Virus record (IMG/VR): IMGVR_UViG_3300042564_004805
Location: 64,001 to 128,000 of that record
Source: a virus
DNA: 64,000 nucleotides
Reading direction: 5' to 3' (one strand)
Shown: piece after piece, positions 49,223-57,956 of the stretch
Layout of the letters: each line of letters opens with the position of its first letter
How positions within the stretch are numbered: position 1 is the stretch's first letter
Notes under the pieces: generated by a model
Told to the model about the DNA's origin: nothing
Databases searched by the model: none
The model's input: the letters and a program-made list of their open reading frames with translations, nothing else
Program-made: the position numbers and the translations under genes

Positions 49223-51235
49223 TTATCCAAAAACAATTGCCATCGCAATAGCTTTGCCTGTAGTAACACCTGCTCCGCCACTGAATCCACTAGTTCCGCT
49301 AAAGCCGCTGACACCACTACAGCCGCTTGCTCCGCTGAAGCCGCTTGTGCCACTAGTTCCGCTGACACCACTAAAGCCGCTTGTTCCACTGAATCCACTT
49401 GTGCCACTGAATCCACTTGTGCCACTGAATCCACTGAACCCAGAGGTGCCACTCCAGCCACTTGTGCCACTCCATCCACTTACGCCACTAGTTCCGCTAG
49501 CGCCTGTAGGTCCTGTTACTCCATCAGCGCCATATGCAATTAAATGTGCTGAAAGCCAAGTTCCTGGACCGTCAGCAGTGCCATATTGCACTGTAACATT
49601 ACTTCCGGTACCGTTAAAGGCAGTAACTTGAGCAGAGTCAGTAGATCCATTGAAGTAAACAACTTTGCTGCCACCAAGTGAAATTCCCGTAGACGTTACA
49701 GTTTGAACTTGGGCAATTAATATAGTTCCAGAGTTTTTAAGTATCTGGCCGTTATATTGATTAGTTGCCACAGACGCTGCACTGACCCAAACACCGAAAC
49801 TTAAATTATAATAACCTGCAACAGTTGGTTTGAATGTATATGTGCTGGCGTTCCACCAGTTTTGTGGATCATAATAATCAGCTAAGGGTAAAACTAACGT
49901 ACTTGCGCTAGCAACTGTTTGATCACTTGTTAAGATAGCAGTTAAAATGTAAGAACTAGCTGCTAATGTAGACGCAGGACCAACAGGACCTGTTGGTCCT
50001 GTTACACCTGTTACACCTGGGGTGCCAGTTGCACCAGTTGCGCCACTACCAGTAGGTCCTATTAAGCCAGTTGCTCCACTGAATCCGCTGACACCACTAA
50101 AGCCGCTTGCTCCGCTGACACCACTAAAGCCGCTTGCTCCGCTAGTTCCGCTGAACCCACTAGTTCCGCTGACACCACTAAAGCCGCTTGTTCCGCTCCA
50201 TCCACTAGTTCCACTTGTGCCACTCCAGCCGCTTGTGCCACTTGTTCCACTAGTTCCACTTGTGCCGCTCCATCCACTGGTTCCACTTGTGCCGCTCCAT
50301 CCACTAGTTCCACTTGTGCCGCTCCATCCACTAGTTCCACTTGTGCCGCTCCATCCACTTACACCACTAGTTCCACTAGTTCCGCTGCCTCCAGAATATC
50401 CGCTCTCTCCTGAATAGCCAGACTCACCTGATGCCCCTGAATAACCACTCTCTCCAGAGTATCCTGAATAGGCAGAATATCCAGAGACACCTGACTCTCC
50501 AGAATAGCCTGACTCACCTGATATCCCAGAATAACCACTCTCTCCAGAATAACCTGAATAACCACTCTCTCCAGAATAACCTGAATAACCAGAGTAACCT
50601 GAATAACCAGAGTAACCTGAATAACCTGAATAACCACTCTCTCCAGAGTACCCACTCTCTCCAGAGTACCCACTCTCTCCAGAGTACCCACTCTCTCCAG
50701 AGTAGCCTGATACTCCACTGCCAGAATAACCACTTTCACCAGAGTAACCTGACCGGCCAGACTCACTTGAATACCCACTGGCACCAGAATACCCACTGGC
50801 ACCAGAATACCCACTGGCACCAGAATACCCAGATTCTCCAGATTTTCCTGAAGTTCCTGAATAACCACCTTGACCAGAGTAGCCTGATACTCCGCTGCCA
50901 GAGTAGCCGCTTGTTCCAGACTCGCCTGAGTAACCTGATATCCCAGAATAACCACTAGCACTGTTGGGCCCAGTTGGTCCAGTTGAGCCAAGGGTGCTTA
51001 CCCCAGAATAACCACTAATGCCTCTTGCCCCTGTTGGCCCAGTGGGTCCTTGTGCGCCAGTTGTGCCAGTACCCCCTCCACCGCCAGGGGTAAATGGTAA
51101 CCCACCAGGAGTTACGCCGTCAGAAAAACGTAACTCAACTTCCCCGCTTGCGTAGAATATCTCCCCATCGCGACCAACATACTCATTTATATCATTTGTG
51201 AACTTGCTGGTCCAAATTTTACGAATTTGAGTCAC
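49223..51235 (-). CDS. collagen-like tail fibre with a C1q-like domain
   Basis: 670 aa. Residues 1-60 form the head (TSKFTNDINEYVGRDGEIFY, LRFSDGVTPGG). Residues 60-420 are collagen-like, first G-x-T-G-P-T, then dozens of S-G-Y-S-G-E-S-G and S-G-T-S-G-W-S-G units. Residues about 425-570 are a C1q/TNF-type jelly roll: YTFKPTVAGYYNLSFGVWVS, NGQILKNSGT, VVYFNGSTDSAQVTAFNG, TWLSAHLIAYG. A second collagen-like stretch (residues 575-655) and a short tail follow. The repeat type is the same as in the truncated S74 fibre at 45.5 kb. No late box is evident directly upstream. Confidence 0.85.
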   Translation of the reverse strand: MTQIRKIWTSKFTNDINEYVGRDGEIFYASGEVELRFSDGVTPGGLPFTPGGGGGTGTTGAQGPTGPTGARGISGYSGVSTLGSTGPTGPNSASGYSGISGYSGESGTSGYSGSGVSGYSGQGGYSGTSGKSGESGYSGASGYSGASGYSGASGYSSESGRSGYSGESGYSGSGVSGYSGESGYSGESGYSGESGYSGESGYSGYSGYSGYSGYSGYSGYSGESGYSGYSGESGYSGISGESGYSGESGVSGYSAYSGYSGESGYSGASGESGYSGESGYSGGSGTSGTSGVSGWSGTSGTSGWSGTSGTSGWSGTSGTSGWSGTSGTSGTSGTSGWSGTSGTSGWSGTSGFSGVSGTSGFSGTSGASGFSGVSGASGFSGVSGFSGATGLIGPTGSGATGATGTPGVTGVTGPTGPVGPASTLAASSYILTAILTSDQTVASASTLVLPLADYYDPQNWWNASTYTFKPTVAGYYNLSFGVWVSAASVATNQYNGQILKNSGTILIAQVQTVTSTGISLGGSKVVYFNGSTDSAQVTAFNGTGSNVTVQYGTADGPGTWLSAHLIAYGADGVTGPTGASGTSGVSGWSGTSGWSGTSGFSGFSGTSGFSGTSGFSGTSGFSGVSGTSGTSGFSGASGCSGVSGFSGTSGFSGGAGVTTGKAIAMAIVFG

Positions 51236-51242
51236 AAGAGCT

Positions 51243-51572
51243 TCAACCCAAAATAGAGGGTTTGATACTTACAGTTGGTATGAAATCTTTTTTTGCTGTA
51301 ATTTTTGAGATATTGGACTGTTGAGGTGTATGAAAATCATCCTCTGGGTTTATCACAGTGGGATCTTCAGTTGTGGGCCCCACGCTGTCTTTTACAGTGT
51401 CAAGGTGTTGTTGGAGTGGTGGACTCCACTTGGCATCGCCCTCTTCACCATAACGCACTCCAGGATTTATCACATCACTGTCAGCTTGCGCTTTCAACAC
51501 ATCGCCCAAGGGGATGTTGATTGTAACAGGCACATTTACAGTAAATTCTCGAATAAATTCTTTAGCTCTCAT
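51243..51572 (-). CDS. small virion-type protein with possible capsid-targeting leader
   Basis: 109 aa. It starts MRAKEFIREF, where I-R-E followed by F fits a gp21-type cleavage site and the M-[KR]-x-x-[DE]-[FIL] pattern shared with two polyvalent proteins and the 12.1-kb protein. The rest (VPVTINIPLGDVLKAQ, KDFIPTVSIKP) is not recognised. It lies just upstream of the collagen-like fibre in the same operon. Confidence 0.55.
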   Translation of the reverse strand: MRAKEFIREFTVNVPVTINIPLGDVLKAQADSDVINPGVRYGEEGDAKWSPPLQQHLDTVKDSVGPTTEDPTVINPEDDFHTPQQSNISKITAKKDFIPTVSIKPSILG

Positions 51573-51593
51573 ATTTTACACCACATATGTTTG

Positions 51594-52301
51594 TCATTTA
51601 GACACCAAAACATACCAAACTCCAGAAATAGGCACTTGCCCAGATAAATTCAATTGGCAAGTCATCTCATCAATTAAGGTTATTGTTGTGGGATTTACCA
51701 GTTGGTAGTTGGTGTCATATACTTGAACAAACACAAGTCTCTGTGCAAGGCCATGAACAACGGTCAACACATCGGTCACAATATTTTGAGATGAAAACGG
51801 CATTTGGAAGCTGGTGACTGGGGCAGACCCAGGAGGGCCAGCAGGACCGGTGGGACCTTGTATGGGGCCTTTGGGGATAAATCCAGGACTCAGGGCACCA
51901 AAGTTCAAAAGTATTTCAGAAACACTGCCAACCGTGCTGTCGTCAATAGGTGCTGGAGTCAAATAATCTCTGCTTACAACAGCTCTTACCCAAACATAAT
52001 TGCCTACAAATGTATATGCAAAGCTGCCGGTGTCCCCACCAAATAGGCCACTGGGATTGAACAAATCTCTAGGGAATTGTACATAAGGCAGGTCTGACTG
52101 TAGATAAACAGGAAACCAGTCTTGTTCAACTGGATTATCTGCCAACGAGGCTTGAATTAAAATCCGGCCTGTAAAATTTGTTAACGTTAGGGCTACTGTA
52201 TGACTACCGCCAAGAAAATTGGTGTAGCCTGCGCCTTTTTGCTTTTCGCCAGTTACATTGACCTTACCGCTAGTAGTTGGTAATAAGACAAGACTTTCCA
52301 T
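51594..52301 (-). CDS. fibre-type protein with a short collagen-like segment
   Basis: 235 aa. Beta-rich N-terminal domain (SHTVALTLTNFTGRILIQASLADNP, FVGNYVWVRAVVSRDYL), then a short GPIQGPTGPAGPPG collagen-like hinge at about residue 145, then a C-terminal domain (FVQVYDTNYQLVNPTTITLIDEM, VWYVLVSK) like the 'H-x-L-x-x-x-x-V-x-V-x-D-x-x-x' tip domains of phage fibres. Transcribed from a CATAAATA box 26 nt upstream. Confidence 0.7.
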   Translation of the reverse strand: MESLVLLPTTSGKVNVTGEKQKGAGYTNFLGGSHTVALTLTNFTGRILIQASLADNPVEQDWFPVYLQSDLPYVQFPRDLFNPSGLFGGDTGSFAYTFVGNYVWVRAVVSRDYLTPAPIDDSTVGSVSEILLNFGALSPGFIPKGPIQGPTGPAGPPGSAPVTSFQMPFSSQNIVTDVLTVVHGLAQRLVFVQVYDTNYQLVNPTTITLIDEMTCQLNLSGQVPISGVWYVLVSK

Positions 52302-52326
52302 AATTTCTCAACAATTGATTTGTCGA

Positions 52327-52334
52327 TATTTATG
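52327..52334 (-). promoter_or_regulatory. late promoter box CATAAATA for the fibre-type gene at 52.3 kb
   Basis: CATAAATATCG on the minus strand, 26 nt upstream of the ATG at 52301, in non-coding sequence just past the stop of the 58-aa gene. It matches the N-ATAAATA late consensus. Confidence 0.65.
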
Positions 52335-52340
52335 GAAAGG

Positions 52341-52517
52341 TCAAATAGAGACTTCAATAACCAGTTTACTGTCTTCAAGTAGCTGCTCTACAACACTGGG
52401 CAAGCTTTCAAACAATGCCAAAAGCTGCTCAGAAGAGAGCACACTAGCCAGTTGTTCATCATCCTTGATAAGTTTGCTGATGGAAATTGAAATAGTTTGA
52501 CAGGCTATTTGTGCCAT
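52341..52517 (-). CDS. 58-aa small protein, late gene
   Basis: A short gene with AAGGACCTTATAA before the ATG at 52517 and GATAAATA 22 nt upstream. The translation MAQIACQTISISISKLIKD, EQLASVLSSEQLLALFESL, EDSKLVIEVSI ends in TGA at 52341. The composition (amphipathic helix, then a beta strand) is protein-like. It is probably a small virion or regulatory protein; no family is recognised. Confidence 0.6.
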   Translation of the reverse strand: MAQIACQTISISISKLIKDDEQLASVLSSEQLLALFESLPSVVEQLLEDSKLVIEVSI

Positions 52518-52538
52518 TTATAAGGTCCTTGATTAGAG

Positions 52539-52546
52539 TATTTATC
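52539..52546 (-). promoter_or_regulatory. late promoter box GATAAATA for the 58-aa gene
   Basis: GATAAATA on the minus strand, 22 nt upstream of the ATG at 52517 with a ribosome-binding site in between. It shares its TAA with the stop codon of the preceding gene, so part of the match may be incidental. Confidence 0.5.
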
Positions 52547-52859
52547 CTCTGTTTTTTGGCCTTCTGCCACGCTTTTTTCCACGATTGATTTGTAGGCCAT
52601 TGGCGTCAAGATCTGCATGTTGCAGATAGCGATCTAGCCCCATGCCATCCACTTCCACAATCTTGTTGATATCCAAGTCAAGACTGCTGTTGTTTTGTGT
52701 ATGCACTCCTGTAATTTTTACACAGGGCGCAAGTATAGCATGTGCAACTACAAATCTATGATAGACTCTAGAGGATGCTGACTCAGCAACCCCTATGACT
52801 GTGCCTTTGCTTATCAATCCTTTTTGGCACAAGCTTTGAATAGCTGATGTTTTGTTCAT
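52542..52859 (-). CDS. unknown protein with basic RGKKRGRRPKNRG tail
   Basis: 105 aa. The core (KGTVIGVAESASSRVYHRFVVAHAILAP, VDGMGLDRYLQHADLDANG) is followed by a strongly basic C-terminus. The VDGM...RY...D...G layout recurs in my memory of T4-like marine phages, but I cannot attach a name. The basic tail suggests nucleic-acid contact. Its start overlaps the stop of the ClpA-like gene (CAATGAAC). Confidence 0.6.
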   Translation of the reverse strand: MNKTSAIQSLCQKGLISKGTVIGVAESASSRVYHRFVVAHAILAPCVKITGVHTQNNSSLDLDINKIVEVDGMGLDRYLQHADLDANGLQINRGKKRGRRPKNRG

Positions 52860-55162
52860 TGCGCAGACACCTCTGAGTTGTTTTCATTAAAGGCCTCATT
52901 TGGGCCTGTGGGGAGACTACATACTGTGCCTAAAAATTCCAATTTCAGCTTATGTGCTGCTGCATCAAGTGTAACTAACACTCTTCCTCCTGACTTCAAC
53001 TTTCCAAATAACATCTGGCGGCTCATGGGCTTTTTGATATGGTTGTCAATTACCCGACTCAAAGGCCTAGCTCCCATCGAAGGGTCAAAACCATTCTTCA
53101 CCAACCATTCTTGCGCATCAGGATCAACTACTACACACACATTTTTGCTTTGTGAAGCTTGATTCAGTTGTTGAATGAATTTGATAACAACTTTCTGCAT
53201 GGTTTCTTTGTTCAACGCACCAAATGGCACTACTGCATCCAATCGATTCCTGAACTCTGGACGGAAAAATTGTTTTACAGCTTCTTTGTCTGCATCACTG
53301 TTTTTGGTAGCACCAAAGCCAATACTATGCTTTTCCATTTCCACAGCACCAAGATTACTGGTAAAAATCAAGATTGCATTTTTCAAACTCACTGTTTTTT
53401 GATTTTGGCTTGTGATGCTGCCTTGATCCATCGCTTGCAGAAAAACATTCAATACATCAGGATGAGCTTTTTCCACTTCGTCACACAGCAGCACACAACT
53501 GGGTGTTTGCTCTAGTGCGTTGATAAGAGCACCACTGCCAGCACTGCCGTCGCTGTAACCCACATATCCAGGGGGACTGCCAATAAATCTAGCAACAGAA
53601 TGTTTTTCTTGAAACTCGCTCATGTCAAAGCGAACAAAACTATAACCCAGTTTGTCTGCTAACATCTTGGCCAGTTCAGTCTTGCCCACACCACTTGGCC
53701 CTGTGAACAAGAAGCTTCCCAGTGTTTTGTTTTGTTCTCGTAGTCCACTATAAGCCAAATACACTGCATCAACAAGAGTGTCTACTGCTGTGTCTTGGCC
53801 GTAAATTACTTTTTTGAGATCATTATCTAGAGTAGATAATTTATTACTCTCAGATGTTTCCAAGTTTTCAAGGCTGACTTTGGCAATCCTACAAACTTGT
53901 TGTTCAATATTCTCTACTTGAACAACCTTTTTGGTTTTTCCTTTGATTTTCACTGTTGCACCAGCTGCATCAATCAAATCAATTGCCTTATCTGGCAGAT
54001 ACTTGTTGAAAATATATTTTACACTGAGATCAACTGCTGCCTCTGCACATCCTGGTGCATAAGTTACATTGTGAAACTTTTCAAAAGTTTTGATCAATCC
54101 TTGAATTACTTTTTTAGCATCACTTACACTGGGCTCAACTACATCTTGTTTCTCAAAACGCCGAAGTAGTGCTCGATCCTTTTCAAAATACTTCCGATAT
54201 TCGTCATATGTTGTGGAACCAATAGTGCGAATTTCTCCCCGACCCAACGCTGGCTTGAGAATATTGGCTGCATCCATTGCATTGCTGCTGTTGCCGCCAG
54301 CACCCATAATCATATGAATTTCATCAATGAAAATAATAACATTGGGCAAACTTTTTAACGCCGTAATAATGTTTTTCATTCTGTCTTCAAAGTCGCCACG
54401 ATATTTGGTCCCAGCAACAATGCTATTGATATCCAAGCTCCAGATTTCTTGATTCAAAAGAACTTTTGGCACGGTTTGTTCCACTATTCTCTTGGCAAGT
54501 CCTTCCACAAGTTGTGTTTTGCCTACCCCTGGATGGCCCACAAGTATAACATTGTTCTTGAGTTTTCGGGCCAGCGTTTCAACTAGTTGATCAACATCAG
54601 TGTCTCTACCAATAAGTGCAGTGATCTTGCCCTGTTTGGCACGTTGATTTAAATTGGTGGCAAATTGAAACAACACCATTCTTGCATCGTCTTCACTCAT
54701 GCCCATCTCATCCGTTTCTTGACTATTTTGTGTAAGATACGAGGTGATATTGCTTTTGTTGATGTTGTGTTTTTGTAAAAAATACACAGCCCAACTTTGT
54801 TCTGCATTGTAAAGTGCCAGCAACATGTCCACACTGTTCATAACAGTTTTGCCCATGAACAAGCTTTGCGCTTTGGCTTGCTTGATTACACTCATCAGTG
54901 TGGAGGTGTATTTGGGTTGATACACTCCGTCAGGCACAATACTATGATATTTGGAATCTTTGAGATAACTGACTACATCAGCTTTGAGCTTTTTTGGAGA
55001 ACAACCCAAGGCTGTTAACATGGTGTCAATGTCTTGAAATTCCAATAGTGCTATCAGCACATGCTCTACCACCACATATTCGTGATGATGTTTTATTGCA
55101 ATAGAGTAACTTCGATTTATTACTTGCTCAAAATCATTTTTTGAATTAAAGGGCTCTTTCAT
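52856..55162 (-). CDS. clpA: ClpA-type AAA+ unfoldase
   Basis: 768 aa from the ATG at 55162. An N-terminal Clp domain (about residues 8-150) is followed by D1 with Walker A GHPGVGKT (about 209-216) and Walker B VIIFIDEIHMIMGAG, then D2 with FTGPSGVGKTELAKML (about 490) and CVLLCDEVEKAHPDVLNVFLQAMDQG. There is no ClpB-type middle domain. The loop EMEKHSIGFGATKNSDADKEAVKQFFRPEFRNRLD carries an I-G-F tripeptide where ClpA has I-G-L, the known ClpP docking loop. So a phage unfoldase able to feed host ClpP is plausible. No phage ClpP or ClpS is visible in the window. Confidence 0.93.
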   Translation of the reverse strand: MKEPFNSKNDFEQVINRSYSIAIKHHHEYVVVEHVLIALLEFQDIDTMLTALGCSPKKLKADVVSYLKDSKYHSIVPDGVYQPKYTSTLMSVIKQAKAQSLFMGKTVMNSVDMLLALYNAEQSWAVYFLQKHNINKSNITSYLTQNSQETDEMGMSEDDARMVLFQFATNLNQRAKQGKITALIGRDTDVDQLVETLARKLKNNVILVGHPGVGKTQLVEGLAKRIVEQTVPKVLLNQEIWSLDINSIVAGTKYRGDFEDRMKNIITALKSLPNVIIFIDEIHMIMGAGGNSSNAMDAANILKPALGRGEIRTIGSTTYDEYRKYFEKDRALLRRFEKQDVVEPSVSDAKKVIQGLIKTFEKFHNVTYAPGCAEAAVDLSVKYIFNKYLPDKAIDLIDAAGATVKIKGKTKKVVQVENIEQQVCRIAKVSLENLETSESNKLSTLDNDLKKVIYGQDTAVDTLVDAVYLAYSGLREQNKTLGSFLFTGPSGVGKTELAKMLADKLGYSFVRFDMSEFQEKHSVARFIGSPPGYVGYSDGSAGSGALINALEQTPSCVLLCDEVEKAHPDVLNVFLQAMDQGSITSQNQKTVSLKNAILIFTSNLGAVEMEKHSIGFGATKNSDADKEAVKQFFRPEFRNRLDAVVPFGALNKETMQKVVIKFIQQLNQASQSKNVCVVVDPDAQEWLVKNGFDPSMGARPLSRVIDNHIKKPMSRQMLFGKLKSGGRVLVTLDAAAHKLKLEFLGTVCSLPTGPNEAFNENNSEVSAQ

Positions 55163-55184
55163 ATGTGCTGTCCTGGTGAAAGAT

Positions 55185-56042
55185 TTAAGATGTTTGGGGG
55201 TGTGCCCATTTTGAAATGGCATCAAGCTGATCTTGATCCAGCTTTTGTGGCAGCTCTACATGGAGTCTGACCATGAGGTCACCACGTGAAGAACTATTAC
55301 TACTGAGCGGCATGCCCTTGCCTTTGACGTTAAGTAGAGTTTGATCTTTGGACAAAGGCGGGACTTTCATGGAAACTGCACCGCCTTCAATCACACTAAC
55401 AAGCTTGTCAACCCCCACTAATGTTTCCCAAATGTTGGCCTTCAGTGTAGTCAACAAATGAGGCCCACTCCTCTCGAACACAGAGTGCGGCGTAACAAAC
55501 ACAGTAATATACAAATCTCCAGGTGCTAAATTGGCATGTGTTCGGCTACCGTTGCCAGCATATCGTAACCTATACCCACTATCAATACCTGCAGGTATGT
55601 TCACAACTAAATTGATGTTTTGGCCAGCACTATCAGTAAATTGAATTGGTACACTTTTTCCTGTGAACGCTTCTTCCAAGGTTATATTCAACTGAACTTG
55701 CGTGTCAGGATTACGACTTGGTCGTTGGCTAAAGTGGTCAAATCCTTGACCTCGGAAGATTTGTTCAAAAATATCACCAAAGGGTGATCCTCCTCCACGG
55801 AATTCAAAATGGAATCCACCTGGCTGACTTCCACCAAACTTGCGTTGCTGATCGTAAGCTTGACGCTTGTCTTCGTTACCTAGAGTATCATAAGCCTCAT
55901 TGATCTCTTTGAATTTACTCTCAGATTCACTGCTTTTGTTACGGTCTGGATGATACTGCATTGCAAGTGTGCGATAAGCCTTTTTCAACTCATCTTGAGT
56001 TGCATTTTCTTGCACGGCAAGGATACTATAATAATCTTTCAT
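55185..56042 (-). CDS. DnaJ/CbpA-type J-domain co-chaperone
   Basis: 285 aa. J domain: MKDYYSILAVQENATQDELKKAYRTLAMQYHPDRNK with the H-P-D motif, and FKEINEAYDTLGNEDKRQAYD. A Gly/Phe region follows, then two C-terminal beta domains (QVQLNITLEEAFTGKSVPIQF, LLNVKGKGMPL) without the zinc finger, so it is a class B (CbpA-like) protein. It would stimulate host DnaK and deliver substrates. It lies directly upstream of the ClpA-type gene. A perfect consensus sigma-70 promoter ends 6 nt before the ATG, predicting a leaderless mRNA. Confidence 0.92.
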   Translation of the reverse strand: MKDYYSILAVQENATQDELKKAYRTLAMQYHPDRNKSSESESKFKEINEAYDTLGNEDKRQAYDQQRKFGGSQPGGFHFEFRGGGSPFGDIFEQIFRGQGFDHFSQRPSRNPDTQVQLNITLEEAFTGKSVPIQFTDSAGQNINLVVNIPAGIDSGYRLRYAGNGSRTHANLAPGDLYITVFVTPHSVFERSGPHLLTTLKANIWETLVGVDKLVSVIEGGAVSMKVPPLSKDQTLLNVKGKGMPLSSNSSSRGDLMVRLHVELPQKLDQDQLDAISKWAHPQTS

Positions 56043-56048
56043 ATGTAT

Positions 56049-56077
56049 ATTATATTTTTATATTGCTGCCTTGTCAA
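56049..56077 (-). promoter_or_regulatory. perfect sigma-70 promoter TTGACA-17-TATAAT, abutting the DnaJ start
   Basis: TTGACA (56072-56077) and TATAAT (56049-56054) on the minus strand with an exact 17-bp spacer. The normal start point about seven bases past the -10 coincides with the A of the ATG at 56042. The gap to the divergent plus-strand gene is 100 nt. Confidence 0.85.
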
Positions 56078-56142
56078 TGCAGGAAAAACTAGCAACTTAT
56101 TGAACACACAAAACTTTGTAAATATGTTGATGGGAAAATTAC

Positions 56143-56814
56143 ATGTCTGATATTGCTCGCGTCCTAATATCATATTTTCGAACGGTTCATCCCTTGAAGA
56201 TGCTGTGGCATTTGTTTGTGATTTTCTGCCTGCTGTGCATGATAAGCACCAGCTACATTGTTGCTTTTCATTTTCAACCTGTGATTGATCTTTGGCAACG
56301 CAGTAACAGCATGAACAACTTTGCAAGAGAATTACAAGTCAGCGTTGCAGTGGATACAGCAGCCAATCAATCACTAAATCAAATACTTACAACTACCAAT
56401 TCCAACCGTGCATATATTTTCCGATTTCACAATGGTATTCCTAGCCCCAATAATGTGCCATTTATTTTCCACACAAATACTCACGAAGTAATTAAACCTG
56501 GTACCAATAGGATCATGAACTTTGGGCAAAGGCTGCCCAGCAGTTTGATCACCAACATGAGTACTGAATTTCTCAAGAGAAAATGCGTGAGTTTGACCAA
56601 TATCAATGCTCGACCAGATAGTGCACTCTATTGGTATTATGAATCCAGAGCAGCATTGCACATAACCCGTTGTGCATTTTTCTCAAATAATGGTGACCTT
56701 TTGGGCTTTGTTGGTGTTGACTATACAGAGCCCACTCCTGCTGCTCAAGTACGTAATAACGAAGACATTGTGAAACAAACGGCAGATCAACTGGGCCGAA
56801 TATTTGATAGATAG
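56143..56814 (+). CDS. membrane-anchored protein with a GAF-like periplasmic or cytoplasmic domain
   Basis: 223 aa. One membrane helix at residues about 18-44 (MLWHLFVIFCLLCMISTSYIVAF) with a short basic cytoplasmic start. The soluble part contains AYIFRFHNGIPSPNNVPFIFHTNTHEV, then ALYWYYESRAALHITRCAFFSNNGDLLGFVGVDY, a pattern like a small GAF/PAS-type sensor or an N-anchored lysis-associated protein of large phages. No lytic motif is seen. It starts the plus-strand block opposite the DnaJ gene. Function uncertain. Confidence 0.6.
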   Translation: MSDIARVLISYFRTVHPLKMLWHLFVIFCLLCMISTSYIVAFHFQPVIDLWQRSNSMNNFARELQVSVAVDTAANQSLNQILTTTNSNRAYIFRFHNGIPSPNNVPFIFHTNTHEVIKPGTNRIMNFGQRLPSSLITNMSTEFLKRKCVSLTNINARPDSALYWYYESRAALHITRCAFFSNNGDLLGFVGVDYTEPTPAAQVRNNEDIVKQTADQLGRIFDR

Positions 56815-56855
56815 CTGACATCCACTACAATTTATTTTGTAGATAAGGATCAGTC

Positions 56856-57956
56856 ATGAATATTCTCATACCAATGGCAGGGTTGGGCTCTAGATTTTCC
56901 AACATTGGGATACAAGAGCCTAAACCGCTTATTGAGGTTAACTCTCGCACACTGATTGAGCATAGCATCAAAAGCTTTGATGTTGATGGAAAATTTATTT
57001 TTGTAACACGCAAATATGAGAACCCAGCATATTCACACCAGCTGAACAGTCTATTGAAGCAACTACGCCCTGAATGTGAGATAATTGAAATAGATCGTGT
57101 CACAAATGGTGCCAGCCAAACAGCATTGTGTGCTCGAGAGTTTATCAACAACAATGAGCCGCTAGTGATTTATAATTGCGATCAAATCATCAATTGGGAT
57201 CCTCGAGAGTTTTTAAAATTTACAAGCGATACCGGAGTTGATGGGGCAGTTGTGCTTCACAAAGAAAGGGATCCCAAGAACAGCTTTGCTGAGATCAAAA
57301 ACAGTCGAGTAGTACAGGTTGTGGAGAAAAATCCCATCTCAGATGATGCACTAATTGGTTTTCACTATTGGAAACGCGGCTGTGATTTTGTAGAAAGTGC
57401 AGAAAAACTCCTGTCAGAATTTACATTTCACGGCCGGCCTGAGTGTTACATAAGCGAAACTTACAACTATCTCATTCAACAAGGCTCAAGCATTTTCCCA
57501 TATTTTGTTGCTCCAAACATTTATATTCCGTTGGGCACTCCAGAAGATGTGGCACGGTATTTGGGTAAGGTGAAGGAGTTTTACAGCAGCAAGCCCAAAA
57601 CAATTTTTTGCGACATTGACGGCACCCTTATTCAACATCAGCATTCCATAAGTGAGGCATTGCGAGTTGAGCCAAAAATACTACACGGTGTACGAGAAAA
57701 GTTCAACCAATGGGATAGCCAAGGGCACACTATTATACTTGTTACAGCCAGAAAAGAAAGTACTAGAGCTGCCACAGTTGCACAGCTTGAGAGTATTGGT
57801 ATAGCGTATGATCAACTGTTGATGGGTGTTACAAGTGGTACAAGAGTAATTGTAAATGACAAGCTTAGTGAAGCTGACAGTAATAGAGCACTGGCTGTAA
57901 ATGTATTAACTGATCAAGGGTTTGGAATTGTGAACTGGGAGTCATTTGGTCTATGA
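56856..57956 (+). CDS. sugar-phosphate nucleotidyltransferase fused to a HAD phosphatase
   Basis: 366 aa with AAGGATCAGTC before the ATG. Residues 1-240: nucleotidyltransferase starting ILIPMAGLGSRF (the G-x-G-x-R-x signature) with EPKPLIEV and YNCDQIINW, ending IYIPLGTPEDVARYLG. Residues 245-366: HAD-type hydrolase FCDIDGTLIQHQ (D-x-D-G-T nucleophile loop), ILVTARKES and IVNDKL. The fusion would activate a sugar-1-phosphate and remove a phosphate from the precursor, as in some heptose or deoxysugar pathways. It opens the second sugar cassette. Confidence 0.85.
   Translation: MNILIPMAGLGSRFSNIGIQEPKPLIEVNSRTLIEHSIKSFDVDGKFIFVTRKYENPAYSHQLNSLLKQLRPECEIIEIDRVTNGASQTALCAREFINNNEPLVIYNCDQIINWDPREFLKFTSDTGVDGAVVLHKERDPKNSFAEIKNSRVVQVVEKNPISDDALIGFHYWKRGCDFVESAEKLLSEFTFHGRPECYISETYNYLIQQGSSIFPYFVAPNIYIPLGTPEDVARYLGKVKEFYSSKPKTIFCDIDGTLIQHQHSISEALRVEPKILHGVREKFNQWDSQGHTIILVTARKESTRAATVAQLESIGIAYDQLLMGVTSGTRVIVNDKLSEADSNRALAVNVLTDQGFGIVNWESFGL

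Noticed and set aside
50022-50991. Repetitive open frames on both strands in the collagen-like region (and at 47.0-48.7 kb opposite the Gly-rich genes)
   Set aside because: They are by-products of the short repeated codons of the fibre and Gly-rich genes; composition (runs of P-L-x-P-L or H-Q-N-x) reflects the repeat, not a real protein.
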